From Anaerovibrio sp. RM50 (GTDB lineage: Bacteria > Bacillota > Negativicutes > Selenomonadales > Selenomonadaceae): a DNA stretch of 64,000 nucleotides. Under the pieces are notes generated by a model, which did not search any database, had not been told where the DNA came from, and saw nothing but the letters and a program-made list of their open reading frames with translations. The translations under genes were made by a program, and so were the position numbers. The stretch is from contig NZ_JHWV01000011.1 of assembly GCF_000622005.1 (NCBI RefSeq), positions 1 to 64,000 on the forward strand, in the 5' to 3' direction. The first letter of the stretch is position 1; every line of letters begins with the position of its first letter. This document shows, piece after piece, positions 7,706 to 17,016 of this stretch.

Positions 7706-10700
7706 TTAACAAACAATCTTCACTCTGCTGCCCTTTTCCGCATCCTTGATTACATCAATACGTCTGTCGATACGTTCCTTCAGGACGTCCACATGGGAGA
7801 TGATACCAATCATGCGGCCGGATGCCCGCAACTTCAGCAGGGCCTTCATGGCAATATCAAGGGTTTCTGGATCAAGAGTACCAAAGCCCTCATCAATGAA
7901 CATGGCATCCATGCTGATACCGCCACTGTAGCTCTGAATTACATCCGCCAGGCCCAGGGCCATAGCCAGGGAAGCCAGGAAGCTCTCGCCGCCGGAAAGG
8001 GATTCTACCGGGCGACTGCTGCCAGTGGAATTGTCAAATACTTCCATGGACAATCCATCGCCATTCGTCTGCTGGCGCAGCTCATACTGGTTGCGGCTCA
8101 TCACCAGCAGGCGACGATTGGCCTGAACCAATACATCGTACATCAGTGACCGAAGCACATACCGCTGGAAGGACGGCTTGTCTGACACCTTTCCCTCAGC
8201 CACATCTGCCAAAGTGCCAGCTACTTCATACTCTTTGTAAATGGTCTGCAGCTTAGTTTCGATATCCTGCAGACGGGCAGCTTTATCCTTCAAATCACTC
8301 AAAGTTTTCTTGGCCGCCCCGGCCTTGCTGATACTCTCCTGAAGCTTCTTTTCAGCTTCTTCCGCCTGGTCCTTCAACTTTTCCACAGCCGGCACCGCCT
8401 GATTGCCAACAGCTTTCTTTAAAGTAGCTGCTCTCTCCTCCAGTTTAATGCAATCTGCTTTGTATTTCTCATGAGCTGCTGCCATCTTTTCTCTGGCAGC
8501 CCGGGTATTTACCAGATTATTTTCCATAATGTCCAGATAAGCGGCCGCATCAGCAAAACCACACTCCTGCATCTTGGCATCATAATCCTTGATTGCCTTG
8601 GCCAGCTCCTTATCCAAAGCTGCATCCTGCTTCTTATTGGTTTCCAGAGAAGCCTTGATCTCTGCAGCTTCCCTGGTAGCCTTGGCAAAAGCAGTCTGTG
8701 CCTTGCTGATTGTCTCTTCCAAGCTGGTATACTGTTGCTGACATTTCTGGATTTCATCCCCAAGATTGTCCAAGGTTTCCCCACCGTTCGGGATTTCCTT
8801 TTCCTTGTCATCACAAAGGCTCTTTACCACTTCCAGCTCCTGCTGAAGCTTGCCAGCAGACTCCTGAGCCTCGTTCAGCTTGGCCTGATTCTCCTGCAAA
8901 GCCTCTGCTGCAGCCTTGCTTTCTTCTTCCATGCTGGCCAGCTTCTCACCAGCCGCTTTGGCAGCCTCATATTCTGCCTGAGCCTGCTTCAAATTAGCCC
9001 GCAGATTATCCTCAGAAAGCTCCGCTGGAAGCTGGCCCTTTTTATCTGCCAAGGTTTTGGCGATATTTTCCGCGTCCTTATCCAGATCATTAAGCTGCAG
9101 CTTCTTGTCAGTGCAGTCTTTATTGGACTTGTCCAAGGCCTTCTGCTTTCTCTCAATATCCTTTTTATCAGGAATGATATCTGAAAGCTTCGCCGGAGCT
9201 GGATGATGGATGGAACCGCACACTGGACACGGCTTCCCCTCAGCCAAGCCCTTGGCCAGGAATCCGGCCTGTCCCTGCTGGAACAGCTCCTGGGCCTTTT
9301 CCAGATCTTTGCTGAGCTTTTTCACTGCCGCTTCACAGGATTCCAGCTCCACTTCCTTTTGCTGCTTGTTTTCCTGCAGCTCCTTCAGCTTTTCTGCCAG
9401 CTGGTCGATTTCACCAAAGAGCTTCTTCTGTTCATTCATTTTATCAATGCCCAGTTTCAGCTCATTTTCCTTGGCAGCGGCCAGCTGGGCATTCTGCTTT
9501 TCTACGGTCAATTCCTGGCTTCGCTTTTCTGCCTTTTCCACTGCCTCAGTAAAGGCTTTCACATCAGCCTTGGCACTGCCATAGTTGGCATCAGCCAACC
9601 GCCACTGCTTTTTGAGCTTCTTCACCTCATCCAGCAGCTTCTCCAATCTCTCCTTTTCCTGCTGGAGCTTGGTTTCCTGTGCCCGAAGTGCCTTGGCTTC
9701 CTGTTCCATCTTCTGAGCCTGCTCACTTTTCTTGGTGGCAGTCTGTAAAGCTTCCTCCTTTTCTGCCAGTTCCTGAGCCTGTTTCTTCATGGTATCCTTA
9801 AGCTCAGCGGACTGGCGGTCCAGCTGCTTTTTATTATTGTAATAAGCCTCGACCACAGCTGCCTTTTCCGCCTTGGACAGCAATTCCTGTTCCTTGGCAA
9901 TGGTCGGAGCAAGCTTTTCTTTATCCTGCTGCTCCTGCTGCACCTTGTTCAGCTCATCAATATTCTTCTTCAACTGCACAGCAGCATCATAATTCTTCTT
10001 TGACTCATCACGTTGCTGAGCAAGAAGGTCTTTCTCCTTATCAAAATTTTCCAGCTGCTTGGCTGCCAAAGAAATCTTTTCCGTAATCTTATCGGCCGAC
10101 TCCTCATTCTCCAAGAGCTCATTTCTACGGCTCTCCAAATCCTTCTTGGAAGCAGTCAGCTTCTTCACTTCGTCTTTTAAAGCATTGCTGATCTGGTCGA
10201 AAATTTCGGTTTTAAAGATAGACTTCAGCATTTTTTCCCGGTCACCGGATTGGGTTACCAACAACTCCCGGAATTTCCCCTGGGGAAGAAGAATAACCTG
10301 CTTGAATTGCTGAGCATTGAAGCCCAACATTTCCTCAATCTTTTTGTCGCTCTGTTCTTTCATCTCCTCATCAGCCGTTACATTAAACATCTTAATTTTC
10401 CGGGTTACATTCCCCTTTTCTTTCTTTGGCAGCACCAGAGTGCGTTCTACCCGATAGACAGTATCCCCCAATGCAAAGGTAAACTTAACATAGGTTGAAT
10501 CTTCATCCTTGGCCAATGAGTGCCTTATATTTTTACGGCCTGCACTTTGCTCTGTGAAACGGGTTTTTCCATAAAGGCCATAAACCATGGCATCCATAAT
10601 CATCGACTTGCCTGAGCCAGTGGCGCCATTGATAAGAAACAATGAATCACTGCCCAGCTTGTCAAAATCAATAACAGTCTTCTCCAAGTAAGATCCAAAG

Positions 10701-10729
10701 GCCTGCATTTCCAGTTTAATCGGTCTCAT
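7706..10729 (-). CDS. sbcC: Exonuclease subunit SbcC (Rad50-like ATPase)
   Basis: At 1007 residues this is close to the family's usual length. The N-terminal Walker A is GATGSGKSMIMDAM (about 35-48). Two long coiled coils flank a zinc-hook CPVCG motif near residue 500. The C-terminal ATPase half has the signature ESLSGGESFLASLAMAL, Walker B AMFIDEGFGTLD and the ISHVDVLKERI switch. With SbcD it forms the SbcCD complex that opens hairpins and processes double-strand ends. Its ATG shares one base with the sbcD stop (TAATG), so translation is coupled. The last ~160 codons have a diverged second copy at 4598-5284. Confidence 0.97.
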   Translation of the reverse strand: MRPIKLEMQAFGSYLEKTVIDFDKLGSDSLFLINGATGSGKSMIMDAMVYGLYGKTRFTEQSAGRKNIRHSLAKDEDSTYVKFTFALGDTVYRVERTLVLPKKEKGNVTRKIKMFNVTADEEMKEQSDKKIEEMLGFNAQQFKQVILLPQGKFRELLVTQSGDREKMLKSIFKTEIFDQISNALKDEVKKLTASKKDLESRRNELLENEESADKITEKISLAAKQLENFDKEKDLLAQQRDESKKNYDAAVQLKKNIDELNKVQQEQQDKEKLAPTIAKEQELLSKAEKAAVVEAYYNNKKQLDRQSAELKDTMKKQAQELAEKEEALQTATKKSEQAQKMEQEAKALRAQETKLQQEKERLEKLLDEVKKLKKQWRLADANYGSAKADVKAFTEAVEKAEKRSQELTVEKQNAQLAAAKENELKLGIDKMNEQKKLFGEIDQLAEKLKELQENKQQKEVELESCEAAVKKLSKDLEKAQELFQQGQAGFLAKGLAEGKPCPVCGSIHHPAPAKLSDIIPDKKDIERKQKALDKSNKDCTDKKLQLNDLDKDAENIAKTLADKKGQLPAELSEDNLRANLKQAQAEYEAAKAAGEKLASMEEESKAAAEALQENQAKLNEAQESAGKLQQELEVVKSLCDDKEKEIPNGGETLDNLGDEIQKCQQQYTSLEETISKAQTAFAKATREAAEIKASLETNKKQDAALDKELAKAIKDYDAKMQECGFADAAAYLDIMENNLVNTRAAREKMAAAHEKYKADCIKLEERAATLKKAVGNQAVPAVEKLKDQAEEAEKKLQESISKAGAAKKTLSDLKDKAARLQDIETKLQTIYKEYEVAGTLADVAEGKVSDKPSFQRYVLRSLMYDVLVQANRRLLVMSRNQYELRQQTNGDGLSMEVFDNSTGSSRPVESLSGGESFLASLAMALGLADVIQSYSGGISMDAMFIDEGFGTLDPETLDIAMKALLKLRASGRMIGIISHVDVLKERIDRRIDVIKDAEKGSRVKIVC

Positions 10730-11853
10730 TATTCATCTGCCCCCTCTACTTTACGTACCACCCGATCCAAAAGGTCCAATTCATCTTCATTCATTTCCCG
10801 GCCAGTAACATTCTTATAAAATTCCTGGAACAGGTCACCGTTGGTTCGGCCACGGAAATTCACCTTATACTCGTTATTAATATCCACAGCATAATCATTT
10901 TGTACTACTGTCAACAGATTTGGAAAAACGCCTCTGAGGCGGTCTGCCGGGCTCATAACAGAGTGATTGTTTTTAAGCCGCACTTCCACGTAATCCTCAG
11001 ACGGTTCCAGCTGCTCCAGATCCTCAATAAGGCCTTCCACTACCCGCACATCGTGGAGCACAGGCAGCTTGATCTTCTCGACGGAAATCTCCCCCTGGCC
11101 ATCCATATCAATAAGCAATACCCCTTTGTCCTGATGCTGCTCATCAATAGAATATTTCAGCAAAGAACCGCTGTAGCGGACATTCTCCTTGCCGGCCCTT
11201 TGCGGTCCGTGAAGATGTCCCAGAGCCGTGTAATTATACTTTTCATAAATATGGCAATCCACGTTGGATGCCCCGCCTACGGACAATTCACGTTCGGAAT
11301 CAGAGCTTTTGCCTCCGGTAATAAAGGCATGGGCCACAGCCACACTACGGACGCCCTCAGGAATAAGTTTTCTGGCATCATCTACCATAATCTTGTTTGC
11401 AGCATTAAAATCCAACCGTTCTTCCTCCAGAAATACTTCTCTCACGATTTCCGGCGTCACATAAGGAATAAGGGAGAAATACACCGGCCCAAACTCATCC
11501 TCGAGCACCACTGGCTCCATCCCCTGGGTAACAATTCCTCTGGTATGCACACCACTGGCTGCCATAAGCTGGCGTCCATAATCAATACGCTGGGCACCAT
11601 CATGGTTACCGGCAATAAACAGCACCTTAATCCCCAAATCCTTCAGCCGTGCCAAAACAGAATCGAAAAGCTCGATGGCATCCCCCGGCGGATTGGAACG
11701 GTCGAAAATATCCCCTGCGATAACCAGTGCATCGATTTTCTTTTCCTCTGCCACCTTCAGCAGCTCATCCAGAGCTGCCTTCTGGTCATCCAATAAAGGA
11801 CGGTTGTAAAGGGTCCGTCCCAAATGCCAATCCGCTGTATGAATAAAACGCAT
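10729..11853 (-). CDS. sbcD: Exonuclease subunit SbcD (Mre11-like nuclease)
   Basis: A calcineurin-like metallophosphoesterase of about 374 residues. Metal-binding motifs are visible: FIHTADWHLGR at the start, GDIFDRSNP, AGNHDGAQR, and GHLHGPQ for the later histidines. I chose the ATG at 11853 over the one at 11868 because GGAGGG lies inside the five extra codons at proper spacing for the downstream ATG, and the protein then begins with MRFIHTADWH as family members do. It is the nuclease partner of SbcC and overlaps sbcC by one base. The SPFH gene ends 39 bp upstream with no terminator between, so the two are probably on one transcript. Confidence 0.96.
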   Translation of the reverse strand: MRFIHTADWHLGRTLYNRPLLDDQKAALDELLKVAEEKKIDALVIAGDIFDRSNPPGDAIELFDSVLARLKDLGIKVLFIAGNHDGAQRIDYGRQLMAASGVHTRGIVTQGMEPVVLEDEFGPVYFSLIPYVTPEIVREVFLEEERLDFNAANKIMVDDARKLIPEGVRSVAVAHAFITGGKSSDSERELSVGGASNVDCHIYEKYNYTALGHLHGPQRAGKENVRYSGSLLKYSIDEQHQDKGVLLIDMDGQGEISVEKIKLPVLHDVRVVEGLIEDLEQLEPSEDYVEVRLKNNHSVMSPADRLRGVFPNLLTVVQNDYAVDINNEYKVNFRGRTNGDLFQEFYKNVTGREMNEDELDLLDRVVRKVEGADE

Positions 11854-11892
11854 ATATAATCCCTCCAAAGCATCAATAACGTTAATAGTATA

Positions 11893-12996
11893 TCACTTTT
11901 CTTTTCCACAAAACGGGCAAAATTTATAATCCTTGTTTACAGGCTTCCCACAGAAAACACAGAATAATGCTTCCCCTCCTTCTGAAGGTGCCCCTGCAGG
12001 AACGGGAGCAGCATTCATGGATTGCTGCAGCACGCCAGTCATTTGAGTGGCCATAACATTGCCCAGACTGGCCATCATGCCCACGCCGATACCGGCATTG
12101 CTGAAATCACCGATTCCCTGGTTGGCTGCCAGCTTTTCCATAATATCAAACTGTCTTTCCTGCTGATAAGTAAAGCCTTCAATCACACGCTTTTCAGCCA
12201 GGCCCTTGGCCTCAATAACCAGCTTTTTGGCCTCGGTATCCTCCTGAATCAGCTCCAGCTTCTGGTCTACCAGGGCATTATCTACGGCCACCCGCTGTCT
12301 CAGCATGAGATCCTTGATTTTGTTGTACCCTTCACAGTTTTGCGGCCGAACAAAATTGGTAGCAACAAAGTACATCAGCTGGAAACCATAGCCACCCATC
12401 ACCGGCTCCATATTAAGCTGAAGTTCCTTGCTCATGTGTTCCAGCTGGGTGTCCATATTAAAGATGCTTACTTCCGGCTTCTGCATATAGCTGGCAATAT
12501 AGGCCTTCAGCTTGGACTGACAAATATTCTTCAGCCAACCTGTAATACCATCCCGGCTCATAAGCTCCTCTGTACCAACCAGATGCTTCAGGAGGAAGCG
12601 GCCATCCTTAATCTTGATACTCATGGTACCGCTGAGACCAATGTTCATTACCACATTGTAGTTTGGATCAATGTACTCAACGGCCTGATTGGTCCCCCAG
12701 TGCACATTGAGCTGCTCAGCCAGATTAATAAAGTAAATTTCACAGTGGAATGGAGATTTATGATCTGCGAATGGCAGCTGAACGAATTCACGGAGCAGGG
12801 GGATATTCTTGGTATCCATGGTGTAACGGCCTGGACCAAAGGTCTGCAGCATCTGGCCGTCCTTCATCAAAATCGCCTGCTGGGATTCATGTACCACCAG
12901 CTGGGACAGTGTATTAAAATCTGCTTCCGGAAATTTATATATAAGGGTTTGATTATCCCCTTCATAGGAAATGACATCTAAAAATACTCTGCTCAT
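11893..12996 (-). CDS. SPFH/band-7 protein with C-terminal zinc ribbon (YdjI-like)
   Basis: A protein of about 367 residues related to the virion-core-like YdjI group. After a short start (MSRVFLDVI) comes the SPFH domain (about 30-230), then a charged helical region (EDTEAKKLVIEAKGLAEKRV) and a Gly/Met-rich stretch (GIGVGMMASLGNVMATQM). A zinc ribbon closes the protein with CVFCGKPV and CPFCGKEK. Such proteins assemble on membranes under envelope stress in Bacillus, but the role here is inferred. The ATG at 12996 has GAGAGGAG at the right distance. An upstream in-frame ATG would translate this ribosome site. It follows a 56-codon membrane protein gene and precedes sbcD. Confidence 0.88.
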   Translation of the reverse strand: MSRVFLDVISYEGDNQTLIYKFPEADFNTLSQLVVHESQQAILMKDGQMLQTFGPGRYTMDTKNIPLLREFVQLPFADHKSPFHCEIYFINLAEQLNVHWGTNQAVEYIDPNYNVVMNIGLSGTMSIKIKDGRFLLKHLVGTEELMSRDGITGWLKNICQSKLKAYIASYMQKPEVSIFNMDTQLEHMSKELQLNMEPVMGGYGFQLMYFVATNFVRPQNCEGYNKIKDLMLRQRVAVDNALVDQKLELIQEDTEAKKLVIEAKGLAEKRVIEGFTYQQERQFDIMEKLAANQGIGDFSNAGIGVGMMASLGNVMATQMTGVLQQSMNAAPVPAGAPSEGGEALFCVFCGKPVNKDYKFCPFCGKEK

Positions 12997-13010
12997 ATTT
13001 CCAACTCCTC

Positions 13011-13181
13011 TCACCAGGTTGCCAAATAATCGGACAATATCTGGAAAAACAGCCAAAGAATCGTTAATAATACCACCCAGGCAATGGCTGTCCCTATATT
13101 GTCCATCCTTTTATCATCAAAATCATTGGTAAGCTGTTTTATAAAATCATACAAGGGACGGCAATTCTTATATAGGCTCAT
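13011..13181 (-). CDS. Small membrane protein, 56 aa
   Basis: This short gene encodes a soluble start (MSLYKNCRPLYDFIKQL) and one strong membrane segment near the C-terminus (TAIAWVVLLTILWLFFQIL). Its ATG overlaps the stop of the preceding gene in an ATGA arrangement, so translation is coupled. AAAGGAGGGA lies upstream at suitable spacing. The gene for the SPFH protein starts 14 bp after its stop. Overlap on one side and tight spacing on the other make it a likely real gene. It may anchor or regulate the SPFH protein, which is inferred from position only. Confidence 0.8.
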   Translation of the reverse strand: MSLYKNCRPLYDFIKQLTNDFDDKRMDNIGTAIAWVVLLTILWLFFQILSDYLATW

Positions 13182-13747
13182 AAATAACCTTCCCTCCTTT
13201 TTCTCTCCTTAAGCTTTTCCCAATAAGACATCTTTGACGGGTCATCTACACTTTCTACAAGCTCCACAGCATCCTTGGTCAACCCCAGATCCACAGTTCC
13301 ATAAAACCGCCTTTTGGGATGACAGCTGATAATAACCTTGTATTCACGGCCAACCTTTTTTTCAGGGTAATAACGAATAGTGTTCCTAAAGCCTAAATGA
13401 GTTGTCACAGGAATCATAACCTCGTAGGTGCCCTGCCCCAAATAGGTGGTACGGTTTTTCACTGCATCATCATCTTTTTCTCCCTCAAAATCTAAATTAT
13501 AGGTTTCATAGGTTTTTACATCTCTATCAGCCGAATACCCATGATTTTCCCAATATTTCTTTTCAGCATCAACAGCCATTTTTCTTGCTTCCTTAAATAC
13601 CTTTTCCTTATAACAAAACTCTACATAATCGTGGCCTGTGGGCATGGTGAAAGTCATTCCTACGTGCGCCAGACATTCGAAAAATAACGGTACTACTATT
13701 GCCAGGATTATAAACAGACAGCCACAGCCAGTAGATTCATTTGCCAT
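13178..13747 (-). CDS. Membrane-anchored protein of unknown function
   Basis: A 189-residue protein with one N-terminal membrane segment (CGCLFIILAIVVPLFFECLAH, about residues 8-28). A mostly charged domain follows, with MIPVTTHLGFRNTIRYYP and YKVIISCHPKRRFYG as its most ordered parts. I do not recognise a family. GGGGAGG precedes the ATG. It sits between a zinc-ribbon protein and a 56-residue membrane protein whose start codon overlaps its stop, within the run that begins with the sigma-like gene. The C-terminus is very basic (KLKERKRREGYL). Confidence 0.7.
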   Translation of the reverse strand: MANESTGCGCLFIILAIVVPLFFECLAHVGMTFTMPTGHDYVEFCYKEKVFKEARKMAVDAEKKYWENHGYSADRDVKTYETYNLDFEGEKDDDAVKNRTTYLGQGTYEVMIPVTTHLGFRNTIRYYPEKKVGREYKVIISCHPKRRFYGTVDLGLTKDAVELVESVDDPSKMSYWEKLKERKRREGYL

Positions 13748-13773
13748 AATTATTTCCTCCCCATCATAATCAG

Positions 13774-14202
13774 TTAGTTGTCTACACGCCGAAGAATGTC
13801 CATATATTGCGTCATTGCCCGCTTGTATTCGAGCTCTGCGGCCTGGACCCGTGGTTCCAGCTCCTTAATTCTGTCCTGCAAATCCTCTTTACGGCTCTGC
13901 TTCAGAAAGAAAAAGCCACTATATGGGGTATTAAGCCTATCCAGGCGATTCTTATATGTTCTCAACAATTGCTGAAATTCACTGTGCTGGGCGCTTTTCT
14001 CCTGCCACATCGTGTGAAGCTCATCTTTCCTCATGCTCAGCAGCTTCTTGACCAAATATTTATCCGGCAAGTTCCAGAGACTGATATGACTGCCACAGGC
14101 ATCGCATTGAAAGCCCTCCTTGCTGATCATAGCCTCAGTGATTTCCGTTATATGTCCACAGCTTTGGCAAGTGGTTTTAAAATTCATAGTCGACAGGTCC
14201 AC
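13774..14202 (-). CDS. Zinc-ribbon and coiled-coil protein
   Basis: A 142-residue protein. The N-terminal zinc ribbon uses CQSCGH and CDACGS (about residues 12-37). Residues about 55-135 are highly charged and helical with coiled-coil character (RKEDLQDRIKELEPRVQAAE). The start is a GTG at 14202, eight bases after AAGGAGG; an internal ATG lies too far from that site. It lies 26 bp after the sigma-like gene. It may bind nucleic acid or serve as an adaptor, which cannot be settled from sequence. Confidence 0.75.
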   Translation of the reverse strand: MDLSTMNFKTTCQSCGHITEITEAMISKEGFQCDACGSHISLWNLPDKYLVKKLLSMRKDELHTMWQEKSAQHSEFQQLLRTYKNRLDRLNTPYSGFFFLKQSRKEDLQDRIKELEPRVQAAELEYKRAMTQYMDILRRVDN

Positions 14203-14228
14203 GTTGAGAACCTCCTTTTTGTAATTTC

Positions 14229-14927
14229 TTACGCTACACGGTATTCATAGGCATCCACCAGCTTTGTATATGCCTCCGGGTTAGTTCTTAACTTTTTAAT
14301 TGACCTGGTGTAAATATAATTCAGCTTTCTTTTACTAAGGGACTGTGCCTCTATAAGATATGGCATCAACGGTCCATGAATAATCAGCGCAGTAAGGTCA
14401 AGATCCAGCTTCAGGCACATAACCACCTGTTCCAGTTCACTTAACACAGTCAGTGACTGGTAAATTGCTTCAGTATGAAGATTATTGGATACTGTCGTCT
14501 CCAGGGACTCAGTTGACGGGAGCATAAAATCCATTTTCTCATCCCCCACACAATCCAGTGTTACGTTTTTCTTGGGGCATCTGCAGTAATTAATCAGATT
14601 GCGGAAAAGTGCATTGTAAATAAATGTGGAAAACTTATACCCCAAAGCCGGGTTATATTTCATGTAACAATGGGAAAGCTTAATGAGAGAAACCTGAAAC
14701 AACTCCTCCCTGAATTCCTCGTCAACATTAAGCCCCCTGCTTCTTACAAATTTATTAACGATATCCCTAACCATCTTCTCGTTTTTGGAAAGGAAAAAAT
14801 CTAAAAGCTCCGGATGTTCAGGCAACATGCCTATGAGCTCTTCATTACTGATAGCTATCAGCTGGGGGTGCGCCTGACATACTTCCTGAAAAATATTGAT
14901 GTTTTCTGCTACCATACCATCGTTCAT
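14229..14927 (-). CDS. Sigma-70-like factor (divergent)
   Basis: A protein of 232 residues. The middle resembles sigma region 2: NEKMVRDIVNKFVRSRGL, then EELFQVSLIKLSHCYMKYNP and GYKFSTFIYNALFRNLINYC. A weak region-4-like segment occurs near the end (SLSKRKLNYIYTRSIKKLR). The ATG at 14927 has AAAGGAGAGG upstream. The longer frame to 15008 would place its start upstream of the promoter's -10 box. It heads a probable operon running through the zinc-ribbon, membrane and SPFH genes to sbcDC, which it may control. Family assignment is moderately sure; the target promoters are unknown. Confidence 0.7.
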   Translation of the reverse strand: MNDGMVAENINIFQEVCQAHPQLIAISNEELIGMLPEHPELLDFFLSKNEKMVRDIVNKFVRSRGLNVDEEFREELFQVSLIKLSHCYMKYNPALGYKFSTFIYNALFRNLINYCRCPKKNVTLDCVGDEKMDFMLPSTESLETTVSNNLHTEAIYQSLTVLSELEQVVMCLKLDLDLTALIIHGPLMPYLIEAQSLSKRKLNYIYTRSIKKLRTNPEAYTKLVDAYEYRVA

Positions 14928-14964
14928 ATCTACCTCTCCTTTACCAATCTTTGTCTTTGGTAAT

Positions 14965-14993
14965 AATATACCATATTTTTTATTATTTGTCAA
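14965..14993 (-). promoter_or_regulatory. Strong sigma-A-type promoter for the sigma-like operon
   Basis: TTGACA (14988-14993), a 17-base spacer and TATATT (14965-14970) on the minus strand. Near-palindromic TACCATTAATATTTAATGGTA lies just upstream (about 15003-15023) and could be an operator. Confidence 0.8.
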
Positions 14994-15028
14994 TGTACCA
15001 TTTACCATTAATATTTAATGGTAAAAAA

Positions 15029-15064
15029 ATACCCCAGAACATTGAACTAATGTTCTGGGGTATT
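15029..15064. terminator. Terminator after the HsdS-like gene
   Basis: ACCCCAGAACAT pairs with ATGTTCTGGGGT around a 7-base loop, with A/T runs on both sides. It lies immediately downstream of the gene ending at 15076. Confidence 0.85.
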
Positions 15065-15075
15065 ACATGCCTTCA

Positions 15076-16986
15076 CTATTTAATTCTTAGTATCTTATCA
15101 CACTCAGTAAAACAATTATCAATAACCTTCCTGGCCTCATTTATCTGGTTCCATTTTTCCGTTACGTTTTTAATTACCCCGGTATTAGCCGGAAAAATTA
15201 CCTTCGATAATTCCTTCAAGGAAATAAGGTTCACTGTTCTGCCCTTGCCAAGACTGGCCAATTGACGCCTACCGGCCTGGCTGGACATATACATATACAT
15301 AAACCGCGTATTCATAAGAGGTTGATGCTTTTGTACCACATCTGAATTGCAGCGGATAATATGCAAGGAATCAGACGCCATCAAAAACCGCCCATCCAAA
15401 TCCTCCTCTGTGACCAGTCCCATCACCGCACCACCTATACGGGAAACCAGCAAATCTCCCGGCTGCAAAATATACCGCTGGATTTTTTTCATCATATCAG
15501 GTTCTATCATACTTCCTTCCAAATCATCATTCTTTACAAACAGGGCACCATCCCTAATATGTTTTGCAGTCACAGTATATACCATGACATCTGCCCCGTT
15601 TGTTTTCCCTTCATCCATAGCTGATCGCTTTTTGGCCCGTTCCAGCTGCTTCATGGCCACAGGACGAAAAACGGATATCATTTCCGGAACAGCAATTCCA
15701 TCCGTTATCACCTTCTCAGGCAGTTCAGCTTTGCCCATCAGCTGCTCCAGAGAAATATATTTTCCTTCCTGCTGCATTTTTTCCATGTATAAAATACTGT
15801 TACAATAATATGGATTATAGGCATTTGACTGATTCAAAAAGAATTCTTTATCGGCAAATATTACATTATCGCCATCGCCGTTAAGTCTTGCTTCAATGAT
15901 CTTTTGCATATCATTAAGTATTTTTTCATCTGCCAAGACCTTGTAGTCTTTTCCATTCAGCAAATCAGAAAAGTCTATTACCTTAACTTTTTCATTAGCC
16001 GATCTTTGAGCAAATACTATACACCTGATATCTGCCAACTTAAAGCTGACAAACCTGTCTTTGGCATATTCCGTTGCTGGAATATTAAAAATACATCCAA
16101 CCTGTTCCTTTGCCATATATGGTTTTATTAGTTCCTGTACCACCGGATAATCCGCCCATTCTGCATCCAACATCAGGGCCAGTTTTCCTTCCGGTGCCAA
16201 TAATTCCAGCTGTCTACAGACAAGTTTATCGAACCAGTCAGCCAACTCCTGTTCCGTAGCTTGCGGAGATGGATGGCAATTATATCCATTATAATCCGGA
16301 AATACTGAAACTGCCGCCTTTATCTGTCCCTTAGTCATTTCAACCAACGGGGCATCCATAGCCTCCAGTACCAGCAAAGCCTCCTCTATGCTTGAGTGCT
16401 TCTCACTTATATAGCAAAATTGTTGATTATCCCATTCACTTTCACTAAGGCACTCCAAAACAGCTATGATTCCATCCAGGTTCATAGTGCTTGCATTTAA
16501 CGGAAAACCAGCTTTTACATTCAAAGCTGTCCTTACTGTGGCGCTCACAACCTTGTTAAGTGCACACACAGTATTATAGCAGCTCTTTGGCCTACGGCGG
16601 TATTTATCATTAGGGTCCACCGTCCAATGATCATACCAGAGCATAATAATAATTAAATCATTAACAGACAGACGGTTACTGATTTTTCGGATGTTTTTAT
16701 CACTGTACTGGTCCAATTTGCTGTATTTACCCAATAATCCTTTCATATCTGCGAAAGGATATTTGTTAATCAGCTCATCCATCATTCTGTCCCAACTTCC
16801 AAACCTTCTATGGAGCAGGGCAATAGCCGCAACATCCCGATAAGTATACTTGTTACCACTTTCTACGGTACCAAGAACTACATTTTCATCATTGTTCAGG
16901 TTTCCCAACAGCTTATCCCAATCGCTGCCGTTCATTTCCCGGCGCTGCTGGAGCAATTCCTGAAATTCTTCATAATCTATGATCAT
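15076..16986 (-). CDS. HsdM-remnant/HsdS-like DNA-specificity protein
   Basis: A 636-residue protein. The C-terminal ~200 residues resemble a type I restriction S-subunit recognition domain: VTAKHIRDGALF, LQPGDLLVSRIGG, then a SQAGRRQLASLGKGRT-like block and LSKVIFPAN. The middle (about 170-380) resembles an N6-adenine methylase fold (LLAPEGKLALML), but the catalytic NPPY/F motif is not found; FPDYNGYN sits near that place. A SAM-binding motif is also not visible. It is probably a DNA-binding protein without methylase activity. It follows an XRE regulator by 30 bp on the same strand, and no HsdR or working HsdM is present in the window. Confidence 0.65.
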   Translation of the reverse strand: MIIDYEEFQELLQQRREMNGSDWDKLLGNLNNDENVVLGTVESGNKYTYRDVAAIALLHRRFGSWDRMMDELINKYPFADMKGLLGKYSKLDQYSDKNIRKISNRLSVNDLIIIMLWYDHWTVDPNDKYRRRPKSCYNTVCALNKVVSATVRTALNVKAGFPLNASTMNLDGIIAVLECLSESEWDNQQFCYISEKHSSIEEALLVLEAMDAPLVEMTKGQIKAAVSVFPDYNGYNCHPSPQATEQELADWFDKLVCRQLELLAPEGKLALMLDAEWADYPVVQELIKPYMAKEQVGCIFNIPATEYAKDRFVSFKLADIRCIVFAQRSANEKVKVIDFSDLLNGKDYKVLADEKILNDMQKIIEARLNGDGDNVIFADKEFFLNQSNAYNPYYCNSILYMEKMQQEGKYISLEQLMGKAELPEKVITDGIAVPEMISVFRPVAMKQLERAKKRSAMDEGKTNGADVMVYTVTAKHIRDGALFVKNDDLEGSMIEPDMMKKIQRYILQPGDLLVSRIGGAVMGLVTEEDLDGRFLMASDSLHIIRCNSDVVQKHQPLMNTRFMYMYMSSQAGRRQLASLGKGRTVNLISLKELSKVIFPANTGVIKNVTEKWNQINEARKVIDNCFTECDKILRIK

Positions 16987-17016
16987 AAGCTATCTCCTAC
17001 ATTCTATGGTAATTTT

